Source: CAUZFZ01 sp963579025
Lineage (GTDB): Bacteria; Planctomycetota; Planctomycetia; Planctomycetales; Planctomycetaceae
DNA length: 64,000 nucleotides
Direction of reading: 5' to 3'
Assembly (NCBI GenBank): GCA_963579025.1
Contig: CAUZFZ010000024.1
Location: forward strand, 1-64,000
This document shows positions 1-9,251 of the stretch, one piece after another (position 1 is the stretch's first letter; each line of letters opens with the position of its first letter). Both the position numbers and the translations under genes were made by a program. The notes under the pieces are model-generated. The model ran no database searches. It was not told the DNA's origin and saw nothing but the letters and a program-made list of their open reading frames with translations.

Positions 1-368
1 GGGCTGCGAGGGTTGCCGCGGCGCACATAGTCGGTCAGGCAGGCATAGGCTGTTTTCTCCCGTTCCGCATCGCTGGCCATGCTCAGCAGATTCTCTGGCT
101 TCTCGATGACGATCAACGACGGATCCTCGAACAAGACATCCATTCCCCGTGGCAACAGACTTTCGGCACGCATCTCGTCCCTGGCTCGTATCGAAACCAG
201 ATCACCGATCTTTAAGAGATGGTTGAAGCGTGTGACTGATTGCCCGTTGACGTGCACCGATCCGTGCTTGAGCCACTGCCGCACTTTGGTCTTCTTCGTC
301 TCACGGTGGCAGACAAGCAGGAATTCCAGCAGTTCCGCAGGATGTTCGACCGTGTGAGAGGTGGGCAT
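1..368 (-). CDS. RluA-family pseudouridine synthase, C-terminus beyond the window edge
   Basis: The first 122 codons of an RNA pseudouridine synthase, reading leftward off the window. From the ATG at 368 an S4-like RNA-binding segment comes first (about residues 8-60, including TKVRQWLKHGSVHVNG). It is followed by VLFEDPSLIVIEKP, which matches the conserved opening of the RluA catalytic domain. The catalytic RLD motif would lie outside the window, so the target uridines (rRNA or tRNA) cannot be judged. It is divergent from hflK with about 147 bases between the starts. Family assignment is good; the member within the family is not resolved. Confidence 0.82.
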   Translation of the reverse strand, partial: MPTSHTVEHPAELLEFLLVCHRETKKTKVRQWLKHGSVHVNGQSVTRFNHLLKIGDLVSIRARDEMRAESLLPRGMDVLFEDPSLIVIEKPENLLSMASDAEREKTAYACLTDYVRRGNPRS

Positions 369-515
369 GACTGCGGTTGCGCAACTTGTGATCGGGTGGA
401 CTACACTCCGCCGGGTGGAGACGGTGAAGCATAGCGGCGAAACTTTTTCGTTCGTCTGCTCTGGATGCTTGCCGATTACGAAATCCATTCGTTCACAAAG
501 AAGGCCTGGCAACTT

Positions 516-1619
516 ATGCCCTCACACGATGACTTTCGCCGACCTAACCGCGGGTTTGACCCCGACGACATTCCCTGGGAACAAATCGGCAAGCGAATTC
601 GACTGATCCTGATCTCAGTGGCCGTTGTGAGCGTGATTCTGGCCGGTAAGTCGGCGTTCTATCGCGTCGAAGCGAGCGACGAAGGCGTGGTACTCAGATT
701 CGGCAAAAAAATCGCCACGGTGCCGCCAGGTCTTCATATGAAAATGCCCTGGCCAATTGACACGGTCTACCAGGTGCCCGTGCAGCGTATTCAGTCGCTG
801 GAATTCGGTTTTGAAACATCTCAGGCCGGGCGTAAGACGGTATTTGCTTCGGAGAATTCGGACGATCTCGAAGTCGCCGAGATGCTGACCGGCGACTTAA
901 ATCTGGGACACGTCGAATGGGTCGTGCAGTACCGGGTCGAAAACTCGATGGACTTTCTGTTCAATGTTGGCGGCACGGAGAGCATCAGCCAGAGCAGCTT
1001 GCCCAGCGGGGCGACGTCCGACGTGAATCCTGCCGTTCCCGACACGATCAGTGATGTTTCCGAGTCCGTGATGAGGAAGCTGGTGGGTGATTCGAGCATC
1101 GACTACGTGCTGACGATTGGTCGGGAACAGCTTGCCACTGAGGCCGAGCAACTGATCCAGGCGGAACTGGATAGCTTCGAGGCGGGCGTAAAAATCATCA
1201 CTGTCAAACTGCAGACGACCTCACCACCAACGGCGGCCGTGCAGGATGCCTTCCAGGAGGTCAACCGCGCCCGGCAGAAAAAGGAACAGGTGGTCAACGA
1301 AGCCGAGGGCGAGCAGAACAGCAAGATTCCAGCCGCGCGTGGAGCGAAGGACAAGGCGATTGCCGAGGCCGAGGGATATCAGGACCGCGTGGTACTCGAA
1401 ACGAAGGGGCAGATCAGTGCATTCCTGGCACAACTGGCGGAATACGACAAGGCACCGGAAGTGACTCGTAAACGGCTTTACCTGGAAGCCATGGAAGTCG
1501 TCCTGTCTCAGGCCGGTGGCAAGACAATCATCGACGAGTCAGTGCGCGGTGTGCTGCCTCTGTTGAATCTCGATCAAGGGAGTCCGCAGCCCGCCGTCGA
1601 GACGGGAGGTGTACGATGA
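516..1619 (+). CDS. hflK: HflK, SPFH/band-7 membrane protease modulator
   Basis: HflK forms a membrane complex with HflC that surrounds and modulates the FtsH protease. The 367-residue protein has a short hydrophilic N-terminus with FDPDDIPWEQ, one membrane segment at about residues 29-45, and then the band-7 domain (YRVEASDEGVVLRFGK, PGLHMKMPWPID). A charged helical stretch (RARQKKEQVVNEAEGE) precedes the C-terminus, as is usual in the family. The ATG at 516 is preferred over an upstream in-frame ATG at 465 because the family's short N-terminus begins there and an AGAAGG lies about 12 bases upstream. The stop overlaps the hflC start by four bases, so the two are translationally coupled. Confidence 0.9.
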   Translation: MPSHDDFRRPNRGFDPDDIPWEQIGKRIRLILISVAVVSVILAGKSAFYRVEASDEGVVLRFGKKIATVPPGLHMKMPWPIDTVYQVPVQRIQSLEFGFETSQAGRKTVFASENSDDLEVAEMLTGDLNLGHVEWVVQYRVENSMDFLFNVGGTESISQSSLPSGATSDVNPAVPDTISDVSESVMRKLVGDSSIDYVLTIGREQLATEAEQLIQAELDSFEAGVKIITVKLQTTSPPTAAVQDAFQEVNRARQKKEQVVNEAEGEQNSKIPAARGAKDKAIAEAEGYQDRVVLETKGQISAFLAQLAEYDKAPEVTRKRLYLEAMEVVLSQAGGKTIIDESVRGVLPLLNLDQGSPQPAVETGGVR

Positions 1620-2623
1620 AGACGAAAATCGCTGTCGTATTTTGTGTGTTACTCGGTCTTACCGCGATCGTTCTGAACGCGAGCACCTTTATCGTCGAGG
1701 AAGGGAAGCAGGTCATCGTGACGCAGTTCGGCAAACCTGTGAATGATGTTCAGACGGCTGGTTTGCACTTCAAGACGCCGTTCATTCAGGAAGCGTACTA
1801 CCTGGAAAAACGATTGCTTCCCTGGGACGGATCGCCAGAGAGCATGCAGACGAAAGACAAGAAACGGATCAACATTGATGTCTGGGCACGCTGGCGGATC
1901 AGTGACCCGATGATGTTCTTCGTGAAAGTCCGCAACGAAGCACGCGGCCAGAAAATCCTCGACGATCTGGTTGATTCGGTGGTCCGTGATGTGGTCGCAC
2001 AGCACAACCTGATCGATGTCGTCCGCAAATCCAACGCTGAACTGATCTACGAGACGGAAGAATTCGAACGCGAGACTGAAGAACTCGAACGCGCGACTGA
2101 AGAACTCGAACGCACCGAAGCCGACCTGGTCGCGGGAAATGGACGCGATGACGTCGAAGCCAAAATCCTTCTCGAGGTCGACCTGAAGGAGTACGGAATG
2201 GAACTGGTCAAGGTTCGAATCAAACGAGTCAACTATGTGGCGTCGGTCCGCGCGACCGTCTACGACCGCATGATCTCGGAGCGATCGAAAATTGCGAGGC
2301 TCTATGAGTCGAAGGCGCTGCAAGAGAAGAACCGCATACTTGGTGAAACAACGAAGTTGCTGGATCAGATCGAGGGCGAGATGGAGCAGAGGTCCGCGGA
2401 GATCCGGGGGGAAGCCGACGCGGAGGTGATCGAGTTGACTGCCGCGGCCTATGGCCAGTCCCCCGAGTTCTACGAGTTTCTGCGGCGTCTCGAGGTTCTG
2501 AAGGCGACGGTCGACCAGGACACACGCCTGATCCTGTCGACCGAGAGTGATTTGTTTCAAATGTTGAAGGGTCCGGGCGGTCCGACAGCAGCACCCATGC
2601 TGCCCCCACAAGTCAGTCCGTGA
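1616..2623 (+). CDS. hflC: HflC, SPFH/band-7 membrane protease modulator
   Basis: Partner of HflK in the FtsH-modulating complex; 335 residues. An N-terminal membrane anchor (about residues 5-23) leads into the SPFH domain (IVEEGKQVIVTQFGKPV, AGLHFKTPF) and a region matching HflC (GMELVKVRIKRVNY, then RMISERSKIARLYESK). Between about residues 142 and 168 there is a run of near-identical acidic seven-residue units (ETEELER type) that ordinary HflC proteins lack. It reads as an expanded helical insert. ATGA overlaps the end of hflK, and the next gene converges only 22 bases downstream. Confidence 0.9.
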   Translation: MKTKIAVVFCVLLGLTAIVLNASTFIVEEGKQVIVTQFGKPVNDVQTAGLHFKTPFIQEAYYLEKRLLPWDGSPESMQTKDKKRINIDVWARWRISDPMMFFVKVRNEARGQKILDDLVDSVVRDVVAQHNLIDVVRKSNAELIYETEEFERETEELERATEELERTEADLVAGNGRDDVEAKILLEVDLKEYGMELVKVRIKRVNYVASVRATVYDRMISERSKIARLYESKALQEKNRILGETTKLLDQIEGEMEQRSAEIRGEADAEVIELTAAAYGQSPEFYEFLRRLEVLKATVDQDTRLILSTESDLFQMLKGPGGPTAAPMLPPQVSP

Positions 2624-2645
2624 CGAGTGGGCCGTCAGTATCTCG

Positions 2646-3413
2646 CTATTCAACGAAGTCCTGATACTCGGTTCCCAGTGGTTGTGGCAGCAGTTTCTCG
2701 GTTGTGCGGACCAGTTGATCGACGATGGTGTCGAACAGCCGTCTTCCTTTGTCGGCGCTCGCAAGGTCGGGTCTGCCGGTAAAACCCTCCCGGGTTCGCT
2801 GGAACATATCACGGCTGACGTACAGACCGTCGATGACATCGGCCACGGTCTCACCGGCATCGGCCAGCTTCGTCTGGTCAACCAGCTCCCCACGAACGTG
2901 GAGCAAGAGCGAGGTCTCAAATTCGCAGGCATGGCCGACGCCCTTCTGGTCGCCTTCCAGAATCTGCCCGCGTTCCGCATCGGCCGCGACCCAGTAGTTG
3001 CCCGCGACAAGCAATGCGTCGACATAATCGGGCTGGAGCCGTCGCACGGCAATTTTCATTGGGTCGATGTTGCCACCGTGCCCGTTGAGAAACATGACTC
3101 GTCTGAAGCCGTCATCGAGCAGCGAGCAGGCCACGTCGCAGAGGGTCGCAATGTACGTATCGAGCGCTGAGTCCAGCGTGGATCCGAAGCGAAGGTGATG
3201 CGAGCTGGCTCCAAGCCAGACGGTCGGCGTCAGCAGGAGTTGAGAAGCAAGTCGACCTTCAAGCGCCTCGGCCACGGCTGTGCACAGAATCGTGTCCGTT
3301 CCCGTGGGCATGTGCGGGCCATGCTGCTCGACCGCCGCAATCGGGATGACCACCAGTGTCTGTTGACGATCAACGCCGGCCAGCGTCGGTGCGGTCAGTT
3401 CCAGGTACTTCAT
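2646..3413 (-). CDS. Creatininase-family amidohydrolase
   Basis: A 255-residue member of the creatininase / MftE family of metal-dependent amidohydrolases, which includes creatininase, formamide hydrolases and a peptide-trimming protease. The family's metal and active-site motifs are present: EQHGPHMPTGTD near residue 29, FLNGHGGN near residue 110, and HACEFETS near residue 160, where Cys replaces the usual Gly of HAGE. No signal peptide is seen, so it is cytoplasmic. The substrate cannot be inferred; no creatine or mycofactocin genes are nearby. It lies 24 bases downstream of the LRR protein gene on the same strand and converges with hflC. Confidence 0.83.
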   Translation of the reverse strand: MKYLELTAPTLAGVDRQQTLVVIPIAAVEQHGPHMPTGTDTILCTAVAEALEGRLASQLLLTPTVWLGASSHHLRFGSTLDSALDTYIATLCDVACSLLDDGFRRVMFLNGHGGNIDPMKIAVRRLQPDYVDALLVAGNYWVAADAERGQILEGDQKGVGHACEFETSLLLHVRGELVDQTKLADAGETVADVIDGLYVSRDMFQRTREGFTGRPDLASADKGRRLFDTIVDQLVRTTEKLLPQPLGTEYQDFVE

Positions 3414-3437
3414 AGAGCGTTGTCTTTCTCTGCCGAT

Positions 3438-4574
3438 TCACTTGACGGCCTGCAGTCTCCGGTCCGCATCGGCGACTCTCAGGCGAGCACCATCGAGGAT
3501 TTTCCGGGACACCTCGTGGTACTTCTTTGCATTCCTCGAACGATCGTGCAGTTGTCTGGCAGTTTCGGCTTTTTCGCGATCGGCGTCCGCTTTGGCCTGC
3601 GATTCGTCGAACTTCTTTTGCGCCTCGTCGAGCTGCAGCTTCGCTTCGTCAGCGAGTTTCTTTGCTTCGTCGGCTTCCTTGCGTTTCTCCTCAGATTGGC
3701 CCTTCAGGTCGTTGTCGTCCGGTTTGTCAGCGGCCCGTTTCGCAGCTTCTTCGGCGGCCCGCTGCGTGTCTTTGGCACGCCGCTCCGCGTCACCGGCCGG
3801 TCGAATTGCCGCATCGCGTTTCTTCCGGGCTTCGTCGGCTTTCTTACGAGACTCGTCGGCCTGCTTCTTCGTGGCTTCCTCTTCCTTCTTCAGTTCTTCC
3901 TGTCGGGGTGGCAGTTCTTTGAGGTCCCGCTCGGTAGCGGCGAATTGAGTCTCTGCTTCCGCCAGCAGTTTCTTTGCCACGTCGGCAACGAGCTTCGCAC
4001 GTCGCCGTTGTTCGGCGAGATTCGGTACGACGCGAAGTTTGGGTGACGCTTTCTTCAGCGACGCGACTCCCGACTCGGTCACCTTTGTTTTTCCGACGAA
4101 CAACATTCGAAGCTGCGGGAGACTCTGCAGATGCTGCATCCCAGCATCGGTGACAGCCGTGCCGTAGACGTTGACCAGCTCTAATTCTGGAAGAGCGGCG
4201 AGGCTCTTCAGGCCCGCGTCAGAGATTTTCGTTTCTTCCAGATACAGCCGTCGCAGCGATTCGACTTTGACGACATGTCCCAAACCGGCGTCCGTCACTG
4301 CCGTCCGCTTCAGACGCAGCACCACGACGTTGTCGAGGGCATGCAGGTATTGCAGGTGCTCGTCGCTCAGGTTTTCGTCCGCGAACTGGAAATCCACTTC
4401 CAGCGCATCGCTCTTCGCAGTCAGGTAACGCACCGTGCCGCCCAGTTCTTCAATACGCTCGACGGCTTCAGTCGCATCACGCGCCGGGCGATAGGCTGGC
4501 GCTTCGGCCAGCACCTGCTGCGTTGACGCAATGCTTAGCAGCGTCATTGCAAGGAAGATCGCGGAATGGGCCAT
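3438..4574 (-). CDS. Exported leucine-rich-repeat protein with long coiled-coil tail
   Basis: A 378-residue protein starting at the ATG at 4574, immediately followed by a signal peptide (MAHSAIFLAMTLLSIASTQQ). Residues 30-160 form short LRRs of the planctomycete type, with repeated 'VTDAGL / ISDAGLKSLAALPEL / VTDAGMQHLQSLPQL' units. Residues 170-370 are almost entirely charged Lys/Glu/Ala helix (KKEEEATKKQADESRKKADE), predicted coiled coil. No enzymatic motif is visible, so a structural or protein-binding role at the periplasm is inferred. It shares strand with the DUF1501 gene upstream, but a palindromic repeat lies in the 122-base gap. Confidence 0.75.
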   Translation of the reverse strand: MAHSAIFLAMTLLSIASTQQVLAEAPAYRPARDATEAVERIEELGGTVRYLTAKSDALEVDFQFADENLSDEHLQYLHALDNVVVLRLKRTAVTDAGLGHVVKVESLRRLYLEETKISDAGLKSLAALPELELVNVYGTAVTDAGMQHLQSLPQLRMLFVGKTKVTESGVASLKKASPKLRVVPNLAEQRRRAKLVADVAKKLLAEAETQFAATERDLKELPPRQEELKKEEEATKKQADESRKKADEARKKRDAAIRPAGDAERRAKDTQRAAEEAAKRAADKPDDNDLKGQSEEKRKEADEAKKLADEAKLQLDEAQKKFDESQAKADADREKAETARQLHDRSRNAKKYHEVSRKILDGARLRVADADRRLQAVK

Positions 4575-4588
4575 CGAGATTATGCATG

Positions 4589-4640
4589 CCCCTGCCCCTC
4601 TCCCTCTCCCTAACCCTCTCCCCAGAGGGGAGAGGGGACA
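4589..4640. repeat. CCCTCTCCC / GGGGAGAGGGG palindromic repeat
   Basis: A pyrimidine-rich tract (CCCCTCTCCCTCTCCC) is followed by its complement (AGAGGGGAGAGGGG), forming a hairpin between the DUF1501 gene and the LRR gene. A degenerate relative occurs at 52183-52221, also next to a DUF1501 gene, so this is a dispersed intergenic repeat. Confidence 0.6.
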
Positions 4641-4696
4641 ATCCCCTTTGCGCAGGGAAAACAGCACGGAAGAGCAATGCCGAGAATGTCTGGTTC

Positions 4697-5968
4697 TCAT
4701 CCGAGCAGCTCCTGCACTGGTTTGGCGGACTTGTCGGCGAGTGGCATTGGACGCATGCCGGGTGCCAGGAATTCCTTGTGCGTGTCGATCCCGAGTGCCA
4801 TGCACAGCGTTGCGACGAAGTCGGGAGCTTTGACAGGCCGGTCGACAACCTCTGCCCCGGGATTCTTTGGAGCCTCGCTTGTCTTCCCCACGACCTGTCC
4901 AGTTTTGATTCCTCCGCCAGCCCACACGGTGCTCCATGCCTTGCAGAAATGCCCGTTCCCATTGCCTGGTGTGCGACCGAATTCGCCCATCCACACGACC
5001 AGCGTGTCGTCCAGCATGCCGCGGACCTTGAGGTCGCGAATCAGAGTGGCCATGCCGGCGTCCATCCACGGAGCACGCGCGGCGATCGGCTTCGCGGCTC
5101 CGTTGTGATCGTCCCAGCCGCGATGGACCACTTCGACGAACGAGACGCCCGCTTCCACCAGTCTTCGGGCGAGCAGGCATGACTGTCCAAATTTGTGACG
5201 GCCGTAGTCGTCACGCAAGCTGTCGGGTTCTTCGTCGAGATGAAACGCTTTCGATCGCTTCGACTGCATCAGTCGAACAGCCCGATTGAATGCTGCCTGC
5301 TTCGCTCCGACAGCCGGTAACGCGTACTTCTGCTCGAATCGACGTTCACTGCCGGCCAGAAGTTGCAGTCGAGCGTCGATGTCGTTGCCGGCGGGAGCGA
5401 GATTCTCCAGGCCCTCTTTCGGATCGTTCACGGCCAGTGGCGCGTGGTTCGGTCCAAGATACGCCGGAACGCTGCGATACAACCGGCCGCCATCCGGCCG
5501 GTCGAAGCCGGCGTCGACTGTGACAAAGGCGGGCATATCGTCGTCCGGCAGCCCGATCTGCGAAGAGGCAATACACCCGATCGCCGGATGCTCGAAGGCC
5601 GTTGTTCGTTTGTAGCCGGTATGAAGAAAATACTTGGCGTCGTAGTGGCCGTTGATCTCTGTGGTCATCGACCGCACGATCGCCAGGTCGTCCATGCTCT
5701 GAGCCAGTTGCGGCAGATGCTCGACGATCTGAATGCCCGGCACGGATGTCGGATGGGGTTTGAATTCGCCATTCGTCTTCGGATCGAACGTGTGCTGCTG
5801 ACTGGGTCCTCCGTCCATCCAGAGCAGGATACATGCCTTGCCGCGAGGCCGTTTAATGCCCGCACGGGCGAGTGTTTCGAACCACGGCACAGAGACGCCG
5901 GAGAGAAGTCCAGCGGCTGAAAGTCGCAGCAGATCTCGCCGTTTGAGCGGAATATCGGGCTGACGCAT
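4697..5968 (-). CDS. DUF1501 exported protein, paired with PSCyt/DUF1549/DUF1553
   Basis: A 423-residue DUF1501 protein with a sulfatase-like fold; its activity has not been established. A twin-arginine-like leader (LKRRDLLRLSAAGLL) is followed by the family signatures ACILLWMDGGPSQQHTFDPK near residue 45 and WMGEFGRTPGNGNGH near residue 310. The ATG at 5968 is chosen over an in-frame ATG at 6064 because the leader starts there and GGAAAGGA lies just upstream. The gene follows the cytochrome/DUF1549/DUF1553 gene by 53 bases, the usual planctomycete pairing, so the two products probably act together outside the cytoplasm. Confidence 0.87.
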   Translation of the reverse strand: MRQPDIPLKRRDLLRLSAAGLLSGVSVPWFETLARAGIKRPRGKACILLWMDGGPSQQHTFDPKTNGEFKPHPTSVPGIQIVEHLPQLAQSMDDLAIVRSMTTEINGHYDAKYFLHTGYKRTTAFEHPAIGCIASSQIGLPDDDMPAFVTVDAGFDRPDGGRLYRSVPAYLGPNHAPLAVNDPKEGLENLAPAGNDIDARLQLLAGSERRFEQKYALPAVGAKQAAFNRAVRLMQSKRSKAFHLDEEPDSLRDDYGRHKFGQSCLLARRLVEAGVSFVEVVHRGWDDHNGAAKPIAARAPWMDAGMATLIRDLKVRGMLDDTLVVWMGEFGRTPGNGNGHFCKAWSTVWAGGGIKTGQVVGKTSEAPKNPGAEVVDRPVKAPDFVATLCMALGIDTHKEFLAPGMRPMPLADKSAKPVQELLG

Positions 5969-5978
5969 TGTGTGTCCT

Positions 5979-6016
5979 TTCCAGGGGACGGGCAGGAGTG
6001 CCCGTCCTACGGGTTG
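5979..6016. repeat. Half copy of the GGGCACTC-TTGCCC palindrome family
   Basis: GGACGGGCAGGAGTGCCCGTCC followed by TACGGG. It is a short palindrome of the same family as the long inverted repeats at 19319-19448 and 42414-42487. It fills the gap between the two leftward genes of the DUF1501 pair. Confidence 0.6.
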
Positions 6017-6021
6017 CTGAC

Positions 6022-7971
6022 TCATCGAATCAGAATAAATTCGCTTCGATTCACCAGCATCCACAGCACTCCGGCGAATGCATTCGCCGGGTCCGCGGCC
6101 TCACTGACGTACTTAATGGCTTCGGCCGCTTCGTCTGCATCCGGTCGGCGTGACAGAGTGCTCAGGTACATCCATTCGATCGTCTGTTTTGGTGTTGCGT
6201 CTGGCGTTTCCTTGCGGAAGTCGTCCAGTGCCTTACTTCCCGCCAGCAGACGCGGGTGATTGATCATCGTCAGCATCTGCGCGATGCCATGCGTGAAGTC
6301 CGTCGCGTCTTCTTCGTTCGTGCCGAAGCGTCGCTGAAACTCCAGCCACGCGTCACCGACAGGAGCGGCCTGGCCAACCGTGCTGTCTTTCACGCTGGTC
6401 CGCAAATCCAGTTTGGGATCGCCGTAAGCCTGAGCCAACGAGTCGTACAGCACGTCGGCCGACATCAGTCGCAGTGGCATGCGACCGAATGCCGTCGTGA
6501 TCGCGTCTCGCGTTTGTGAGTCGGTTCCCGATTCAACATGACTGGCTCGCTGGTAGGTCTGCGAGTTGCACACGCAGCGAAACAGATGCTGGATGTTGAA
6601 TCCGGATGCCACAAACTCGTTCGACAGAAGTTGCAGCAGCCCAGGATGTGAAGGCGGATTCAACTCGCGCATGTCATCGATCGGGTTCACGAGTCCGCGC
6701 GAGCACAGATAGAACCACAAACGGTTCACGAATGAGCGGGCGAAATACGGATTGTCTTTCGCGACCAGCCAGTCGACGAACGGCTTGCGCAGGTCGTCGG
6801 CATCCTTCGTGTCGAATGCGTCGCTCCTCAGGAAAGCCGCCTCGACAGTCTCGCCCTTATTCCTGAAAGCGGAGTCGGGGATGCCGATCTCGCCGGCTGT
6901 CTTGCTCGGGCCCTTGCCGATCTCGATCTTGTTGAAGTCACCCTGTGATCGACCGAAGAACGCCGCCAGCCCCCAGTGTTCCTGCTGCGACCAGTCTCGG
7001 TATGGGTCATCGTGACAGCGGGCACACTGCAGCTGCACTCCCATGAACAGAGACGCCACCGCTCTCGATGAACCGTCTGCGGTTGTCTTGCCGCCCTGAC
7101 CGACAAGCCCGTAGAAGATGACTTGCGGGTTGTTCTTGATCTCACCCTGCACCGTGAGGATCTCACGAGCAACATTGTCCCACGAATCACCGGCAGTGAA
7201 TTTCTTACCGAGCCAGCTTCCGAACTCTCTGGCCTGTTTGTAGGGCTGAGCCCCGCCGTTGTTGTCGGAAGGCAGTTCCGGCGGGCAGACCCAGTCACGC
7301 CACGTGCGTCCAAACTGCTCACCGAATTCCGCAGTCGTCAGAAGCGAGTCGATCAGCGTCATTCGGCGGTCCGGTTCAGTGTTGTCGAGAAACTCGACAG
7401 CGGTGTCCGCGGTCGGCAGACGACCGGTCAAATTGAGATAGACTCGCCGCAGAAACTCCTCGTCATCCGTAAGCGGCGCCGGCTCGAGTCCCGCCGAATC
7501 CAGAAAGCCGCCGATGTGTCGGTCGATAGCTGTCGCGACTTCAGCAGGTTCGTGCTGCCGATCGCCGGGCAGCAGCGGATCGACATTCTGCTGCCGTTGG
7601 GACAGCGTCGGCAGCCCGGCATCGATCCAGGCTTTGATCGTCGCCTTGTCACCGGCTGACAGCTTCTCGCGATCATCTCCTTCCGGCATCTCGTCGCTGG
7701 CGATGCGCTTCCAGAGTTCGCTGGTGTCTGCGTGCCCCGAATCAATCGCGGGGCCGGTTTCGCCACCCTTGAGCATTCCGGGCAACGTCCGCAGATCAAG
7801 GCCAGCCTTGCTGACCAGTCCCCCATGACAGCCCATGCAGTTCTTCGTAAGAATCGGAAGCACGTCGCGCTCAAGCAGCGGTTCATCTGCCGGGGCAGCC
7901 ACCGGAACCAATGCAAGCGACAGGGCGAGCACAATCAATCTGACGAACGCGGTGAAGCGGGCAGCGAGCAT
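6022..7971 (-). CDS. Planctomycete cytochrome C / DUF1549 / DUF1553 protein
   Basis: A 649-residue exported protein of the type found in planctomycetes. The signal peptide covers residues 1-28. A single class I haem site CMGCH lies at residues 45-49 in the PSCyt1 domain. DUF1549 follows (LRRVYLNLTGRLPTADTAVEFL, near residue 175) and then C-terminal DUF1553 (RSFVNRLWFYLCSRGLVNP, NEFVASGFNIQHLFR). A second motif CARCHDDP sits inside the DUF1549 region, as is typical. The start at 7971 has GAGG upstream and gives a proper leader; earlier in-frame starts do not. Likely function, by inference, is electron transfer or oxidative chemistry on an extracellular substrate with the adjacent DUF1501 protein. 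Confidence 0.88.
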   Translation of the reverse strand: MLAARFTAFVRLIVLALSLALVPVAAPADEPLLERDVLPILTKNCMGCHGGLVSKAGLDLRTLPGMLKGGETGPAIDSGHADTSELWKRIASDEMPEGDDREKLSAGDKATIKAWIDAGLPTLSQRQQNVDPLLPGDRQHEPAEVATAIDRHIGGFLDSAGLEPAPLTDDEEFLRRVYLNLTGRLPTADTAVEFLDNTEPDRRMTLIDSLLTTAEFGEQFGRTWRDWVCPPELPSDNNGGAQPYKQAREFGSWLGKKFTAGDSWDNVAREILTVQGEIKNNPQVIFYGLVGQGGKTTADGSSRAVASLFMGVQLQCARCHDDPYRDWSQQEHWGLAAFFGRSQGDFNKIEIGKGPSKTAGEIGIPDSAFRNKGETVEAAFLRSDAFDTKDADDLRKPFVDWLVAKDNPYFARSFVNRLWFYLCSRGLVNPIDDMRELNPPSHPGLLQLLSNEFVASGFNIQHLFRCVCNSQTYQRASHVESGTDSQTRDAITTAFGRMPLRLMSADVLYDSLAQAYGDPKLDLRTSVKDSTVGQAAPVGDAWLEFQRRFGTNEEDATDFTHGIAQMLTMINHPRLLAGSKALDDFRKETPDATPKQTIEWMYLSTLSRRPDADEAAEAIKYVSEAADPANAFAGVLWMLVNRSEFILIR

Positions 7972-8864
7972 CGAGGCCTCGGATGCGTTCGGCAGGCGAC
8001 TACCAGCCAGACAGTCGGGAATGGGAAGGGCGAAGTGACTGTCACACCAGCCAACAGACACGCGGCCCTCGATAATCACCATGTCGACTGAATTTGTCTA
8101 TCCCTGCTATCCAATCTGGCATCGAGGAGTCTCTGCAACACACGCTGCAATCGACGTGCATCCTGGTCCACCTGACTGAAGTTGATTCATCGGCGCCCAG
8201 CGTCCGGGCCGTCTCGACGGAGGCTCCGGTGCAGACGAACTGATGCCTCAGTCGGATAACGGGGACATCGCTGTCCATGCCACCGACGTCCCGCACATCC
8301 CCGCTGCAATCACCAACGCGGTATCGGAAGCCACCATCAACGAAGCACTGCAGCATCTGCAAACCGGATCGTGACCACTGACGAACATGCGCGGGAGACA
8401 AAGCGATGTTTGCCCCGAAGCTCCGGAAGCCTTGCGCCGTCGCCTGGAGTCACAACGCCCGTGACGGATTGCCACTGGGCGCATCTGAGTTGCGCGTTGG
8501 TGTGTCGGTCCGGGTGTCGTTTGCGAAACACCGTTTGGTGCTCCGGTCGCGATCCCCGCCGCGAGTTCGGGAGTCGCCGTTCCGTCTGCGATCATAGGAC
8601 GCATTCGGAGAATACAGTGGCATCATTTTGAGTGCGCGCAGCCAGCGACTTCACCCCATCTGGAGGATCAGTTTGAAACCGGCGTCGGCGTGTCGGACCG
8701 GAGCGACTTGGCGGCATCCTCTTCGACGCGGCGGTCGCGATCACGTCGCGATCACCGCCGCGCGCAAGCGGTATTGCGTGAGAATCCGTTGGTGGTCTGC
8801 AAACTCAGTTGCACCCCGACGCCACCATCCCGCCCCGTAGCTGACTCCCCCGGGCCTGTGACCG
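7972..8864. other. Long stretch without a recognisable gene
   Basis: Nearly 900 bases with only short, overlapping, compositionally biased open frames on both strands; none starts with a ribosome-binding site or resembles a family I know. Around 8725-8765 there is an imperfect GC-rich inverted repeat (GCGGCGGTCGCGA / TCGCGATCACCGCCGC). Because it runs into an istB remnant, the stretch may be eroded insertion-sequence DNA, but I see no istA motif. Confidence 0.4.
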
Positions 8865-9066
8865 AAGAACCTGCAGTTCACCAATCGCTTACAATGGATC
8901 TCGCAACACGCCAATGTCTGCCTGCTCGGCCAACCCGGCACAGGGAAAACCCACTTGTCGATCGCATTGGGACTGGCCGCCTGCCGTGAAGGCATGCGTA
9001 CGAATTTCTACACGGCCGCGGCCCTGGTCAATCAGCTCGAAGAAGCGCAGAAAAGAGTCGATGACA
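8865..9066 (+). pseudogene. IstB (IS21-family ATPase) fragment
   Basis: An open stretch of about 67 codons reads as the centre of IstB, the AAA+ helper ATPase of IS21-type transposition. It has 'KNLQFTNRLQW', the P-loop GQPGTGKTHLSIALGLAACR, then TNFYTAAALVNQLEEAQ. IstB is normally about 250 residues; the N-terminal DNA-binding region and everything after the first third of the ATPase domain are missing. The frame then runs into unrelated low-complexity sequence with a direct repeat (TCGGCCACCCAC, 9138-9168). This is a dead insertion-sequence remnant at one border of the AT-richer block. Confidence 0.72.
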
Positions 9067-9251
9067 AAGATGAAGCCATGGGACAAGCCCTGAGCCTCAG
9101 CCCGCAAGGCACTTCACAGCCGCGTCACCACGCGGCCACCCACTCGGCCACCCACTCGCCAAGCGGGTCCGGTTTCGACGCCGACGTGGGTTCGTTTTAC
9201 ACGCCTATCTCCAAGCATTCAGCCAGCGCCCGAAGGCGTTGTGCCGCAACT

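Noticed and set aside
1649..3052. 467-codon leftward open frame opposite hflC and through the creatininase gene
   Set aside because: It is antisense to two well-supported genes, has no ribosome-binding site or family resemblance, and reflects codon bias in GC-rich DNA.
4574..5180. Extension of the LRR protein to 580 residues
   Set aside because: The extra part lies antisense to the DUF1501 gene and includes the CCCTCTCCC repeat; the real signal peptide starts at 4574.
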